DNA of 64,000 nucleotides from Alphaproteobacteria bacterium (GCA_016869215.1 VGEP01000026.1:1-64000); one strand, 5' to 3'. Counted from the first letter of the stretch, positions 7,593 to 16,291 are shown. Translations and numbers: made by a program. Notes: generated by a model not told the origin, from the sequence alone.

Positions 7593-8824
7593 CACTGGAA
7601 CCGTTCGATAAACCGGATCAGGGCCGCGATCGCGAGCCCCATGTCCGACACGCTCGCAAACTCCGCCGGATTGTGGCTGATGCCGCCGCGGCAGCGCACG
7701 AACAGCATGGCTGAGGGGCATAACCCCGCCATCACTTGCGCGTCGTGGCCGGCCCCCGATGGCAGGCGGATCGGGTTGTGCCCCAGTTCCGAAATGCTCT
7801 GAGCCAAGAGGTCCTGCAAGACCGGCGCGCATTCGGCGGTGGCAATCTCGTGGAACGTCTCGACGGTGTATGTCAGCCCGCGCTGCGTCGTAATGCGGCG
7901 CGCCTCGTCCTCAAACCGCTCGGCGGCGAACTTGCGGGTGCGGTCGGTGAGCGAGCGCAGGTCGACGGTGAACACGGCCTGACTCGGAATAATGTTGACC
8001 GCGCCGGGCTTCACCTCGATCCGCCCGACGGTCCCGACCATGGCGTCGTCGCGATGCGCGCGAACGATCTTCTCCAGCGCCAGCGCCATCTCGGCCGCGC
8101 CCGCATAGGCGTCGCGGCGCAGATGCATCGGCACGGTGCCGGCGTGTCCCGCCTCGCCGTTCACCGTCACCAGCAGCCGCGTCTGGCCGACGATCCCGGT
8201 GACCACGCCGAGCGGCTCGCCCTTCGATTCCAGCACCGGTCCCTGCTCGATGTGGACCTCGACATAGGCCGCCGCGTCCTGCGGCCGGTAGGCCGCCGCC
8301 GCTATGTCATGCGGGCTCTTGCCGTAGGCGCGCAGCGCGGACGCAAGCGTTACGCCAGTGGCGTCGGCAAGCGACAGCGTCGATTGGTCGAACACGCCGG
8401 CGCAGGCCGACGACGAGGCCATGGTCGCGGGAAACCGCGAGCCTTCCTCGTCGCCGAAGGCCAGCACGTCGATGCCGAAGGGAAGCTTGGCCTTGGCGCG
8501 CGCGAACGGTTCGGCGGCGAGAATGCCCGCGATCACCCCGAGCGGGCCGTCGTACTTTCCGGCATCGATGACGCTGTCGAGGTGCGAGCCGATCAGCAAT
8601 CTGCGGCGCGACATGCCGAACCGCCCGCGCAACGTGCCGAGCGCGTCCTCGCTCACCGCAAGGCCCGCCTCGTGCATCCAGCGCGCCACAACGTCGGCCG
8701 CGCGGCGATGCTCGGGCGTGAGGAACAGCCGGACCAGCCGGTTCGGCTCGGCCGAAATCGCCGCCAATTCCGAGATCATGGCATAGGCGCGGGCGCCGAG
8801 CGCTTCGGGGTCGAGGGAGGTCAC
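7592..8824 (-). CDS. allC: M20-type Zn hydrolase, allantoate amidohydrolase-like (AllC)
   Basis: Belongs to the M20C amidase/hydantoinase group that includes allantoate deiminase and N-carbamoyl-amino-acid hydrolases. Motifs: GSHLDSVIDAGKYDGPLG (metal-binding His and Asp), FGDEEGSRF (catalytic Glu), HIEQGPVLE, a GEAGHAGTVPM lid segment and SGAGHDAQVM near the end. 410 aa from a GTG start at 8824 that overlaps the stop of the CPBP protease gene (GTGA). The neighbours puuD and uraH degrade urate to the ureide stage, which supports allantoate as substrate. uraD and an allantoinase are not in the window, so the pathway is incomplete here. Confidence 0.85.
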   Translation of the reverse strand: MTSLDPEALGARAYAMISELAAISAEPNRLVRLFLTPEHRRAADVVARWMHEAGLAVSEDALGTLRGRFGMSRRRLLIGSHLDSVIDAGKYDGPLGVIAGILAAEPFARAKAKLPFGIDVLAFGDEEGSRFPATMASSSACAGVFDQSTLSLADATGVTLASALRAYGKSPHDIAAAAYRPQDAAAYVEVHIEQGPVLESKGEPLGVVTGIVGQTRLLVTVNGEAGHAGTVPMHLRRDAYAGAAEMALALEKIVRAHRDDAMVGTVGRIEVKPGAVNIIPSQAVFTVDLRSLTDRTRKFAAERFEDEARRITTQRGLTYTVETFHEIATAECAPVLQDLLAQSISELGHNPIRLPSGAGHDAQVMAGLCPSAMLFVRCRGGISHNPAEFASVSDMGLAIAALIRFIERFQ

Positions 8825-9552
8825 GACAGGAATTCCACCTTGATCGCGGTCTCGATCATGGCCTCAAGATTGACCAGACCATGCATCAGGATCGCAAGCG
8901 TGGTCGATCCGCTGGCCCAGCGGAACCAGCCGAGCACAAGTCCAATGGTGAAAATCTGCGCCATGCCGAGCCAGTCATACTGGATGTGCATCAAAGCCCA
9001 GGCCAGCGCAATGACCACGATGGCGTAGATTTCCCAGCCCGGAAGCGCGAGCCCCCGGTGGGCGAAGCCCCGGAAGGTGATCTCCTCCGCGATCGGCGCG
9101 ATGACGACGATCGCGATCAGCAGCAGGGGAAGCCAGCCGGTTTCCTTGGCCGAGCGATAGGTCTGGACCTGGAACGGCGAGACGATGTCCTGGCCGATCA
9201 GGAGCCACAGCGCGTTGAAGGCGAGGATCAGGCCCACCACCACGATGGACGACATGACGACCTCGCCCCGCCGCGGCATGTTCAACGCGAGGTAGTCAGC
9301 AATCCGCCAGCCGCGGACGCGCGCCGCATAGGCCAGCACGGCCACCTGAACCGGAAACGCCGCCATCGCGCCAATGGTCAAGGCCACACCGTCGAAGCCC
9401 GGCGTGCCGCGCGGTGACGACGTCCCCTGCCATGCACTAAACAGGAGCGAGGCGCCCAACGCGCCGGCTGCGAACGACAGCATGAGCCAGGCAACTGTGG
9501 CCACGACGCCCCACGGGACCGGACCGGGCGGCAACGCCGGCGCCATGCTCAT
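8821..9552 (-). CDS. CPBP-family intramembrane glutamic protease (CAAX-protease-like)
   Basis: A 243-residue multi-spanning membrane protein with about seven hydrophobic segments. The diagnostic CPBP/Abi motifs are present: EEITFRG (EExxxR, about residues 165-171), then a histidine in ALMHIQYDW and another in ILMHGLVNLE. The family includes prenyl-protein processing enzymes and bacterial self-immunity proteins. Start ATG 9552; ATG 9546 two codons later is equally possible. Its location is odd: it sits inside the ureide-degradation operon, 29 bp after puuD and overlapping allC by 4 bases, so it is co-translated with them. A processing or quality-control role for the membrane-bound PuuD is only a guess. 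Confidence 0.85.
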   Translation of the reverse strand: MSMAPALPPGPVPWGVVATVAWLMLSFAAGALGASLLFSAWQGTSSPRGTPGFDGVALTIGAMAAFPVQVAVLAYAARVRGWRIADYLALNMPRRGEVVMSSIVVVGLILAFNALWLLIGQDIVSPFQVQTYRSAKETGWLPLLLIAIVVIAPIAEEITFRGFAHRGLALPGWEIYAIVVIALAWALMHIQYDWLGMAQIFTIGLVLGWFRWASGSTTLAILMHGLVNLEAMIETAIKVEFLS

Positions 9553-9581
9553 GGGCGCGCTCCGGGCTGACGGGTCATCGC

Positions 9582-10766
9582 CTATCTTGCACCCCGCACC
9601 CAGCGCCCGAGCGCCGCGCGCTCCTCGTCGGTCATCCCGGTCTGGTTGCCGAGCGGCATGGCGCGGTTCTGGACCGTCTGCATGTAAATCTGCGTCGAGT
9701 ACCGTTTCAGCTCCCGGACCGTTTCCAGCGGCATGTTCTTCGGCGGTTCCTTGAACGCCGGATGGATCGGCGCCTTGGCGTGGCAACTGACGCAATGCTT
9801 CTGCGAAATTTCCAGCGCCTGCGCGTCGCTTACCGGCGGGCCCGCGGACGCGCCACTCGACTGCGGCGCGGTCACGTAGATCGCGCTCATCAGCACGATG
9901 GCCGCGACCGGGACGGCCCATCCGTAACTGTTGAAGTCGTCCGCCGCCTCGACCCGGTTCAGCACGTGCCGGATCAGGCCGCCCGACACCAGGATCAGCG
10001 CCACGACGAGCCACGACTGCGGATGCGTGAACAGGAACGGATAGTGCTGCGACACCATCATCAGCAGCACCGGCAGCGTCAGGTAGTTGTTGTGCACCGA
10101 ACGCTGCTTGCCGATCTCGCCGAAGCGCGCCTCCGGCTCCCGGCCCGCGATCATCTGCGCGATCATCTTCTTCTGGTTCGGAATGATCACCCCGAACACG
10201 TTGACCGCCATGATCGTGCCGATCAGCGCGCCGACATGGATGAAGGCGCCGCGGCCGGAGAACACCTTGGTGTAGAGCACGGCGGCAAGCAGGATCAGCG
10301 CGAACACCGTGAGCGCGAGCAGCACCGGGTTCTCGCCGATTTTGCTGCGGCATATCCCGTCGTAGACGAACCAGCCGGCCGCAAGCGAGCCGATCGAGAT
10401 CGCAATCGCCTGCCATGGCTCGATCGGCATCACCGCCGGATCGATCAGGAACGCGTCGGCGTGGACGTAGTACTGCACGATCAGCAGGCCGAAGCCGGTG
10501 ACCCAGGTGAGATAGGCCTCCCACTTGAACCAGTGCAGCACGTCGGGAAGCGCCGGCGGCGCGACGGTGTATTTCTCGACGTGATAGAAGCCGCCGCCGT
10601 GCACCTGCCAGGACGTGCCCAGCACGCCGGGGTTCATCTTCTCGCGCTTCAGCAGCGTGTAGTCGAGCGCCATGAAGTAGAACGACGTACCGATCCAGCC
10701 GATGCCGACGACCATGTGCGCCCAGCGCAGCAGCAGGTTCAGCCATTCGCCGAAGAACACGTCCAC
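9582..10766 (-). CDS. puuD: urate hydroxylase PuuD (membrane urate oxidase with cytochrome c domain)
   Basis: Oxidises urate to 5-hydroxyisourate at the membrane and passes electrons to the respiratory chain. The N-terminal ~290 residues hold eight or so membrane helices beginning WLNLLLRWAHMVVGIGWIGTSFYF with conserved His residues, typical of the PuuD urate oxidase domain. The C-terminal cytochrome c domain carries the haem site C325VSCH329 and a likely Met ligand in AMPLGN. 394 aa is normal. uraH ends 2 bp upstream, so the product is handed to the next enzyme encoded in the same operon. Confidence 0.95.
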   Translation of the reverse strand: MDVFFGEWLNLLLRWAHMVVGIGWIGTSFYFMALDYTLLKREKMNPGVLGTSWQVHGGGFYHVEKYTVAPPALPDVLHWFKWEAYLTWVTGFGLLIVQYYVHADAFLIDPAVMPIEPWQAIAISIGSLAAGWFVYDGICRSKIGENPVLLALTVFALILLAAVLYTKVFSGRGAFIHVGALIGTIMAVNVFGVIIPNQKKMIAQMIAGREPEARFGEIGKQRSVHNNYLTLPVLLMMVSQHYPFLFTHPQSWLVVALILVSGGLIRHVLNRVEAADDFNSYGWAVPVAAIVLMSAIYVTAPQSSGASAGPPVSDAQALEISQKHCVSCHAKAPIHPAFKEPPKNMPLETVRELKRYSTQIYMQTVQNRAMPLGNQTGMTDEERAALGRWVRGAR

Positions 10767-10768
10767 GC

Positions 10769-11113
10769 TCAGCTCCCCCGGTACGTCGAATAGCCGAACG
10801 GCGAGACCAGAAGCGGCACATGGTAATGCGCGTCCTCGGCGGCGGCAAAGCGCAGCGGGATCACGTCCAGAAACGGCGGATCGGCGAGCGCCGCGCCGCG
10901 CGCCCGGAAGTAGTCGCCGACGTGGAACTCGAGCTCATAACACCCGGCCTTGAAGACCTCGCCTTCGAGCAGCGGCCGGTCCAGCCGCCCGTCGGCATTC
11001 GTTGTTGCCTCCGCGAGGATCGTGCCGTCCCCCTCCCGGCGCAGACGGACGCGAACGCCCGCCGCCGGGCGGCCGGCTGAGGTGTCCAGGACGTGGGTGG
11101 TCAGACGGCCCAT
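10769..11113 (-). CDS. uraH: 5-hydroxyisourate hydrolase
   Basis: Transthyretin-like enzyme that opens 5-hydroxyisourate to OHCU after urate oxidation. The N-terminal signature [14 protein letters not shown] (with its His) and the C-terminal tetrapeptide YRGS, both diagnostic for the family, are intact; a [10 protein letters not shown] ending is typical. From ATG 11113 it has 114 residues, the usual length. A GTG at 11155 would add 14 residues; neither start has a strong ribosome binding site. First gene of the minus-strand ureide unit uraH-puuD-CPBP-allC-M20. Confidence 0.94.
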   Translation of the reverse strand: MGRLTTHVLDTSAGRPAAGVRVRLRREGDGTILAEATTNADGRLDRPLLEGEVFKAGCYELEFHVGDYFRARGAALADPPFLDVIPLRFAAAEDAHYHVPLLVSPFGYSTYRGS

Positions 11114-11162
11114 TTCGGCTGCTTGAAGTGAATCGGCCAGCGCTTTGAGTTGCACGAAAAAA

Positions 11163-11190
11163 TCATGCCCGGGTCAAGACCCGGGCATGA
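11163..11190. repeat. REP-like palindrome TCATGCCCGGGT / ACCCGGGCATGA
   Basis: A perfect 12-base inverted repeat (11163-11174 and 11179-11190) around the 4-base loop CAAG, lying between the qor stop and the uraH start on the same strand. I recall similar CATGCCCGGG-type palindromes as abundant intergenic repeats in Bradyrhizobiaceae. It would form a stable stem in RNA but has no following T-run, so it is more likely a REP-type repeat or mRNA-stability element than a classical terminator. Confidence 0.7.
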
Positions 11191-11214
11191 CCGTCAAATG
11201 GGCAGTTCCGGCGC

Positions 11215-12192
11215 CTATGGAACCAGGATCGTGGAGCCGGTGGTCTTGCGGCCTTCCAGGTCCTGGTGCGCCTTCACGGCGTCCTTGAGCGCATATTTCT
11301 GGTTGATCGGGATTTTCACCTTGCCGCTGCCCACGATCTCGAACAGGTGCTTGGCGATGTCGAGCAGGTCGGCGCGCTTGGCGGCGTAGGTGTTGAGCGT
11401 GGGGCGGGTCGCGAACAGCGAGCCCTTGGTCTGCAGGATGTTGATGTTGAAGGCCTCGATCTGGCCTGACGCGCTGCCGAAGCTTGCGAACATGCCGAGC
11501 GGACGCAGGCAGTCGAGCGAGGCCGGGAACGTGGTCTTGCCGATGCCGTCGTAGACCACGGCGCAAAGCGCGCCCTTGGTGATCTCCTTCACCCGCGCCG
11601 CAAAGTCCTCCTTGCGATAGTAGATCAGATGGTCGCAGCCGTTGGCCTTGGCGAGCTTGCCCTTCTCCTCGTCGCCGACCGTGCCGATGACATTGGCGCC
11701 GAGCGCCTTGCCCCACTGGCACAGGATCAGGCCGACGCCCCCGGCTGCCGCGTGAACGAGAATGTTGTCGCCCGCCTGCACCTTGTAGGTTCGCCGCAGC
11801 AGGTACTCCGCGGTCATGCCCTTGAGCATCATCGCGGCGGCCTGTTCGTAGGTGATGTTGTCCGGCAGCTTCACCGCGCGGTCGGCCGGCAGCAGCTTCT
11901 CCTCCGCATAGCCGCCCATGGCGTGGACGTAGGCGATGCGGTCGCCCACCTTGAGATCGGTCACACCCGCGCCGACCGCGATCACCTCGCCCGCGGCCTC
12001 GTTGCCGGAGATGAACGGCAGGCCGGCGGGCGCCGGATACATGCCCATGCGAAAGTAAGTGTCGATGTAGTTCACGCCCGAGGCGTGCTGCCTCACCTTC
12101 ACCTGGCCCGGCCCGGGCGCGCCGATCTCGACTTGCTCGTAGGTCAGGACTTCGGGACCGCCGGTCTTGTGCACCCGGACTGCTGCAACCAT
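11215..12192 (-). CDS. quinone oxidoreductase (zinc-free MDR family, QOR type)
   Basis: A 325-residue NADPH:quinone reductase-type enzyme. Features: start MVAAVRVHKTGGPEVLTYE, the QOR segment GVNYIDTYFRMGMYP (about 45-59), SGNEAAGEV, and the nucleotide-binding fold VHAAAGGVGLILCQWGKALGA. The structural and catalytic zinc cysteines of alcohol dehydrogenases are absent, as expected for QOR. It reduces quinones by one or two electrons and is usually linked to detoxification. The ATG at 12192 is preceded by GGGAG; the frame is open further 5' but homology begins here. Stands alone, divergent from the patatin gene. Confidence 0.93.
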   Translation of the reverse strand: MVAAVRVHKTGGPEVLTYEQVEIGAPGPGQVKVRQHASGVNYIDTYFRMGMYPAPAGLPFISGNEAAGEVIAVGAGVTDLKVGDRIAYVHAMGGYAEEKLLPADRAVKLPDNITYEQAAAMMLKGMTAEYLLRRTYKVQAGDNILVHAAAGGVGLILCQWGKALGANVIGTVGDEEKGKLAKANGCDHLIYYRKEDFAARVKEITKGALCAVVYDGIGKTTFPASLDCLRPLGMFASFGSASGQIEAFNINILQTKGSLFATRPTLNTYAAKRADLLDIAKHLFEIVGSGKVKIPINQKYALKDAVKAHQDLEGRKTTGSTILVP

Positions 12193-12348
12193 GACAAGAC
12201 TCCCACTGCCTTGGAGACGGACGGCCGTTCGGCCCGCTTTGTCCGTCAAAGGGTTAGCATCATAGGAAAGGGGCCTGACACTGCACAAGCTGTCGCGAAA
12301 CCCTGCTCGCACAAGACGTAAAGGCCCGGAAGTGCTACCGTATGGGTT

Positions 12349-13578
12349 ATGCTGGCCGCGGCGCAGACGTCATCGCCACAGTCGTATGACTGCTTCGTTC
12401 TGAGCGGGGGCGGAGCCAAGGGTGCCTATGGCGCCGGCGTCGCCAAGGCGATCTTTGCCTATCGCCATCTCAAGAATAGGAACAATCCGATTTGCTTCAT
12501 CGGCGCATCGGCTGGCGCGCTTAACGCGTATCTACTGGCGTCTCAGGGGGTCGACGCACTGATCAAATTCTGGACCGAAGTCACCAATGCCTCCATCCTT
12601 GACGTCTATATCACCAACGCGAAGTTTCAGGGTGCGTTGCATTGGGCGACGAATTGGGGCCGCACGCCATACTCAGTCTATCCCAACAGCGGCCTGCGAA
12701 AATTGATCGGCGATCATGCGCGCCTGGGCGATGTTGAAAGCCCGCTCATTATTGCCGCAACCGACTACACAAAAGCGGAACTCAAGGCATTCTATGTGTC
12801 GCCGCTAATCGACAAATTGGTCGAGGACGATGCAAATCGTCCAATTCGGGAGCGGCGGCTGAACCACTTTCGGAGGCTTGACACCGACGAGGCGCTCGCC
12901 AATGCGCTCTTGGCGTCGGCAGCTATCCCAGTCTTCTTCCCGCCAGTCGAAATCACGACCAGCCACAATGGCAACTCGGAAACCGGCTGGTACATCGACG
13001 GAGGTGTCGGAAACCACACACCGACACGCGAGGCCGGGTATTTCTTTCGCTACATCGAGAGCCTGAAGCTCGGTACGCCCGGCATTGTCTATTGCATCAA
13101 ACAGGATCCGCCGCGCGCCCTTGTCAATGCCCGCGAGGCGCTGGGCGCTGGAGACATCCTGATGCGCACGCTTGAGGTCTATCACCGTATTCACATGGAC
13201 CCAATCATCCGGGGCTGGTTTCGCATCAACAACGAGGTTGAGCGGCAACATGAACGGCTGGAGCACTTCAAGACTTGGCTTGCCAGCCAGCCGCTTTCTC
13301 AATCAATGCGGGACGCCATTTGCGACCGTGCCAAGAATGAGTTCGTCAATCTCGGCGGCCGTGCGCCGCGCCTGTCTGCCCCCATGATCGAAATCGAACC
13401 GGCGACGAAGCTGGCGGACTCTCTGAATTTCGATCCCGTGGAGGCCAGAAAAACGATCGAACGCGGATATAGCGAAACTCTGCTGGTTCTCCGCAATACC
13501 AAGGTCAAGCAGGTCAGTCTCGATGAGGCAGAGTACGTCCATCTGAAGGATCGACGGATATTCGAAGGTGACCCCTGA
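12349..13578 (+). CDS. patatin-like phospholipase (409 aa)
   Basis: A serine lipid acyl-hydrolase. The patatin signature set is complete: oxyanion hole GGGAKGAYGAG (residues 20-30), nucleophile elbow GASAG with Ser54, and the DGG motif with catalytic Asp217. The remaining ~180 C-terminal residues are not a domain I recognise. There is no signal peptide, so it is probably cytosolic and may act on the inner face of the membrane. The stop overlaps the next start (TGATG), so it is made together with a DEDDh exonuclease. Base composition is clearly less G+C-rich than neighbouring genes (positions 12781-12840 are about 48% G+C by hand count), which suggests horizontal acquisition. Confidence 0.92.
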   Translation: MLAAAQTSSPQSYDCFVLSGGGAKGAYGAGVAKAIFAYRHLKNRNNPICFIGASAGALNAYLLASQGVDALIKFWTEVTNASILDVYITNAKFQGALHWATNWGRTPYSVYPNSGLRKLIGDHARLGDVESPLIIAATDYTKAELKAFYVSPLIDKLVEDDANRPIRERRLNHFRRLDTDEALANALLASAAIPVFFPPVEITTSHNGNSETGWYIDGGVGNHTPTREAGYFFRYIESLKLGTPGIVYCIKQDPPRALVNAREALGAGDILMRTLEVYHRIHMDPIIRGWFRINNEVERQHERLEHFKTWLASQPLSQSMRDAICDRAKNEFVNLGGRAPRLSAPMIEIEPATKLADSLNFDPVEARKTIERGYSETLLVLRNTKVKQVSLDEAEYVHLKDRRIFEGDP

Positions 13579-14144
13579 TGGCACGGCTTCTTATCCTGGA
13601 TACGGAGACCGGCGGCATCGATCCGGCAATTCACCCCATTCTCACGCTGGGTTGCGTGATCTGGGAGGACGGAGCGCTCGGGGCCGAATTCGAAGTGATG
13701 ATCGCCGAACCCAACCCGACGCTCGATGAGCAGGCACTCAAGATCAATCGCATCGATCCAAAAGCACACTTTGCAACCGCGATGCCCCCGCTCGACGCGA
13801 TGCGAGCCTTTCATACGTTTCTCAAGCAGCATTTCCTCGCAACCGGCAAGGACCGCATACCGCTCGCGGGCCACAACATCAATTTCGATGTCGGCTTCGT
13901 TCGCAGGCTGTGCCGCTTGACCGGCTTCTACTACGACGAAATTTTCTCACACCGCGTATTGGATACCGCGGGCATCATTCGATTTCTCAACCTGGCGGGT
14001 AAACTGTCCCTGCCCGGCGCCGGCTCGACAGAGGCCTTTGCGCATTTCGGAATTGCCATCAAGCCGGACGTTCGCCACACAGCATTGGCCGACGCCAAGG
14101 CGACCGGAGTTCTGCTTACCAAGCTCGTCGATATCGTTCGCTGA
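13578..14144 (+). CDS. DEDDh 3'-5' exonuclease (DnaQ-like, 188 aa)
   Basis: A free-standing exonuclease of the DnaQ/RNase T fold. All five catalytic residues are present: D8 and E10 in LDTETGG (Exo I), D104 in HNINFDVGFVRR (Exo II), and H167 and D172 in RHTALADAKAT (Exo III, DEDDh type). It degrades single-stranded DNA or RNA from the 3' end; the natural substrate is unknown. No polymerase, UvrC or helicase domain is fused. Coupled to the patatin gene by a 1-base overlap and with the same lower-G+C composition, so the pair probably entered together. It ends 6 bp from the convergent SDR gene. Confidence 0.92.
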   Translation: MARLLILDTETGGIDPAIHPILTLGCVIWEDGALGAEFEVMIAEPNPTLDEQALKINRIDPKAHFATAMPPLDAMRAFHTFLKQHFLATGKDRIPLAGHNINFDVGFVRRLCRLTGFYYDEIFSHRVLDTAGIIRFLNLAGKLSLPGAGSTEAFAHFGIAIKPDVRHTALADAKATGVLLTKLVDIVR

Positions 14145-14150
14145 CCGGCT

Positions 14151-14891
14151 CTACCGCCCGCCCGCGACCCGCAGCACCGTGCCGCTGATGTAGGACGCCG
14201 CGTCCGACAGCAGGAACAGCACCGCCTCGGCCTGTTCCTCCGGCTTGCCGACGCGGCCCATCGGGATCATCGGCCCGATCCGGGCAAGCTTGTCGGGCGT
14301 GCCGACATCGGCGTGGACGCGGGTTTCGCTCGCGCCCGGCGAGACGCTATTGACGCGGATGCCGTCGGCGGCGATTTCCTTGGAAAGCCCATACGTGATC
14401 GACTCGATTGCGCCCTTGGACGCCGCGTACCACACATATTCGTTTGGCCCGCCGATGTCGGCCGCGACCGACGACAAGAGCACGATGGCCCCGCCCTGCC
14501 CGCCGCGCTTCTTCGACATGCGCCTGACCGCGTGCTGCAGCGACCAGAGCGCGCCCAGCACGTTGACCTCCAGCACCTCGCGCATCATTGCGGACGGCGC
14601 GTCCTCCAACCGCCCGGCGCGGCCGGGAATGCCGGTGTTGTAGACGAAATGCGTGAGGGGCCCGAGCTTGTCGGCCTCGGCGAACATCCGCGCGACATCG
14701 GCTTCGTTGGCCATGTCGCCCTGGATCGCGAGCGCCTTGCGCCCCAGCGCCTTCACTGCGTCGATCACGCCGGCCGCGGACGCGGCGTCGGACTTGTAGT
14801 TGATCGCCACATCGTAGCCGTGCGCCGCCGCGAGTTTTGCCGTGGCCGCGCCGATGCCGCGGCCCCCGCCGGTGATCAGAAGGACTGGCAT
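14151..14891 (-). CDS. short-chain dehydrogenase/reductase (SDR)
   Basis: A 246-residue classical SDR. Cofactor loop TGGGRGIGAAT begins at residue 7; the NNAG-type motif reads YNTG (84-87); catalytic Ser is in LLSSVAAD and the active pair is Y155-x3-K159 in YAASKG. Residues NYKSD (about 31-35) after the second beta strand suggest NADP(H) preference. The C-terminus ISGTVLRVAGGR is typical of FabG-like glucose/3-ketoacyl reductase relatives. The ATG at 14891 has a strong site (GCAGGAG). Read after pcs with a 28-bp gap; substrate unknown. Confidence 0.92.
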   Translation of the reverse strand: MPVLLITGGGRGIGAATAKLAAAHGYDVAINYKSDAASAAGVIDAVKALGRKALAIQGDMANEADVARMFAEADKLGPLTHFVYNTGIPGRAGRLEDAPSAMMREVLEVNVLGALWSLQHAVRRMSKKRGGQGGAIVLLSSVAADIGGPNEYVWYAASKGAIESITYGLSKEIAADGIRVNSVSPGASETRVHADVGTPDKLARIGPMIPMGRVGKPEEQAEAVLFLLSDAASYISGTVLRVAGGR

Positions 14892-14919
14892 GAACACTCC
14901 TGCGATCGATCCCGAAACC

Positions 14920-15600
14920 TTAGCCGCAGCGCTCCGCAGGCAAAAGTCCGATGACGAGAAAGTACAGCGCGATGGCGCAAAGGCCTGCGACGATCCAGAA
15001 CGGCGGCGCCAATCCGAAGGCGACGGCCGCCACCGCCAGGACGCCCCAGGCGCCAAGCAGCGCCGCCGTCAGCACGCGCAGCCGCCGCACCCGGAACGGG
15101 TGCACGAATTTGACCGGCACGAAGGTCAGCACGGCGAACAGTGCCACGGCCGAGAACGCAGCGAACGGCTGCGGCTTCAGCAGCAGCAGGTAGAATGCGA
15201 TCACGTTCCACACCGCGGGAAAGCCGAGAAAATAGTTGTCCGCGGTCTTCATGTTGCGGTCGGCGAAATACAAGGCCCCCGTGACCGCGATCGCAGCGCC
15301 CGCGGGGACGGCAAGCCAATCCGGCATCAGCCCGCTTGCCGTCACCGCATAGGCCGGCAGGAACACGTAGGTGGTGAAGTCGACGACGAGATCGAGCGTC
15401 TCGCCCGACCATCGCGGCAGCACTTCCGCGACGCGGTAGCGGCGCGCCAGCGGCCCGTCGACGGCGTCCACGATCAGAGCTGCGCCGAGCCACAGGAACA
15501 TCTGCGCCCAGTCGCCGCGCACCGCGGCCAGCAGCGCCAGCAGCGCGAGCGCCGCTCCGCAAGCGGTGAAGACGTGAACCAGGAAGGCGGGCGTGCGCAC
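14920..15600 (-). CDS. pcs: phosphatidylcholine synthase Pcs
   Basis: Integral membrane enzyme that condenses choline directly with CDP-diacylglycerol to give phosphatidylcholine, a pathway typical of Rhizobiales and some host-associated bacteria. The modified CDP-alcohol phosphatidyltransferase motif is visible at about residues 45-78: DAVDGPLARR, then GETLDLVVDF, giving the D-G-AR and D-D acidic residues. About eight hydrophobic segments surround it. 226 aa from a GTG start at 15600 with only a weak ribosome binding site (ACAGG). Lies between the DUF1326 gene and the SDR gene on the same strand. Confidence 0.92.
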   Translation of the reverse strand: MRTPAFLVHVFTACGAALALLALLAAVRGDWAQMFLWLGAALIVDAVDGPLARRYRVAEVLPRWSGETLDLVVDFTTYVFLPAYAVTASGLMPDWLAVPAGAAIAVTGALYFADRNMKTADNYFLGFPAVWNVIAFYLLLLKPQPFAAFSAVALFAVLTFVPVKFVHPFRVRRLRVLTAALLGAWGVLAVAAVAFGLAPPFWIVAGLCAIALYFLVIGLLPAERCG

Positions 15601-15644
15601 GCGCCTGTTCTACCGTCGACGCGCGGCGGGCGGAAGCCGCCCCT

Positions 15645-16280
15645 CTATTTGCGATTGCCCCAATCGAGGCGGCAGATTTCCGCCGAGCGGCCAGCGAAAT
15701 TCCAGTTGCGGCCGAACAGCCGGAAGCGCGAGCGGTCGGCACGGGCCACGGTGATGTCCGGCGCGATCCAGTAGCTGCTGTTGCGGATCACGACGTTGCC
15801 CTTGTCCTTGCCCTGAACGGGGGTGATGGCGCCGTCGACGATCTTCTCGATCTTGACGATGCGGGTCTCGCCCTGCTGCTCATAGACGATGGGCACCTGC
15901 CGCACGCCGAGAAAGCTGCCGGCAAGGATTTTCAGGAGCGCGGTGGAGCCGCCGGCGCGGCCGGTCATGATCCAGGTCAGCGCCTTGGTCTGCTGCGCGC
16001 TCGCCGCATCGTCGACGAACAGCGCCACGGTCCAGTTGCCGCGTCCGAGGCGGCCCGGAATGTCGGCCATGAAACCGTACTTCACGCCGGTGAGATCGAC
16101 GTCGCCGAACCGGCCCTCGTCGATCCGCACCGCAGCCCAGGTCTGGCAGTAGCCTTCGGTCGGCGCGTGCTGGCCGAGCGACAGCACGCACGGGCAGAAC
16201 ACCTCGCAATTGCACGACAGCGTCAGCTCGCCCTTGATCGACCAGGGATCGACGACGCGCAGCTCTTCGTTCAGGTCCAT
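15645..16280 (-). CDS. DUF1326 protein with CxCxxxCxC motif
   Basis: A 211-residue protein of the DUF1326 family, function unknown. Near the N-terminus it has four cysteines in a tight cluster, C23-x-C25-x3-C29-x-C31 (SCNCEVFCPCVLS), well suited to bind a metal ion. The middle part (GNWTVALFVDDAAS and ILAGSFLGVRQVPI) follows the family pattern. No signal peptide or membrane segment is evident. The DUF2182 membrane protein gene ends 11 bp upstream, a partnership I recall for this family, so the two probably form a soluble-plus-membrane pair. Confidence 0.85.
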   Translation of the reverse strand: MDLNEELRVVDPWSIKGELTLSCNCEVFCPCVLSLGQHAPTEGYCQTWAAVRIDEGRFGDVDLTGVKYGFMADIPGRLGRGNWTVALFVDDAASAQQTKALTWIMTGRAGGSTALLKILAGSFLGVRQVPIVYEQQGETRIVKIEKIVDGAITPVQGKDKGNVVIRNSSYWIAPDITVARADRSRFRLFGRNWNFAGRSAEICRLDWGNRK

Positions 16281-16291
16281 CGTACGCCCAC

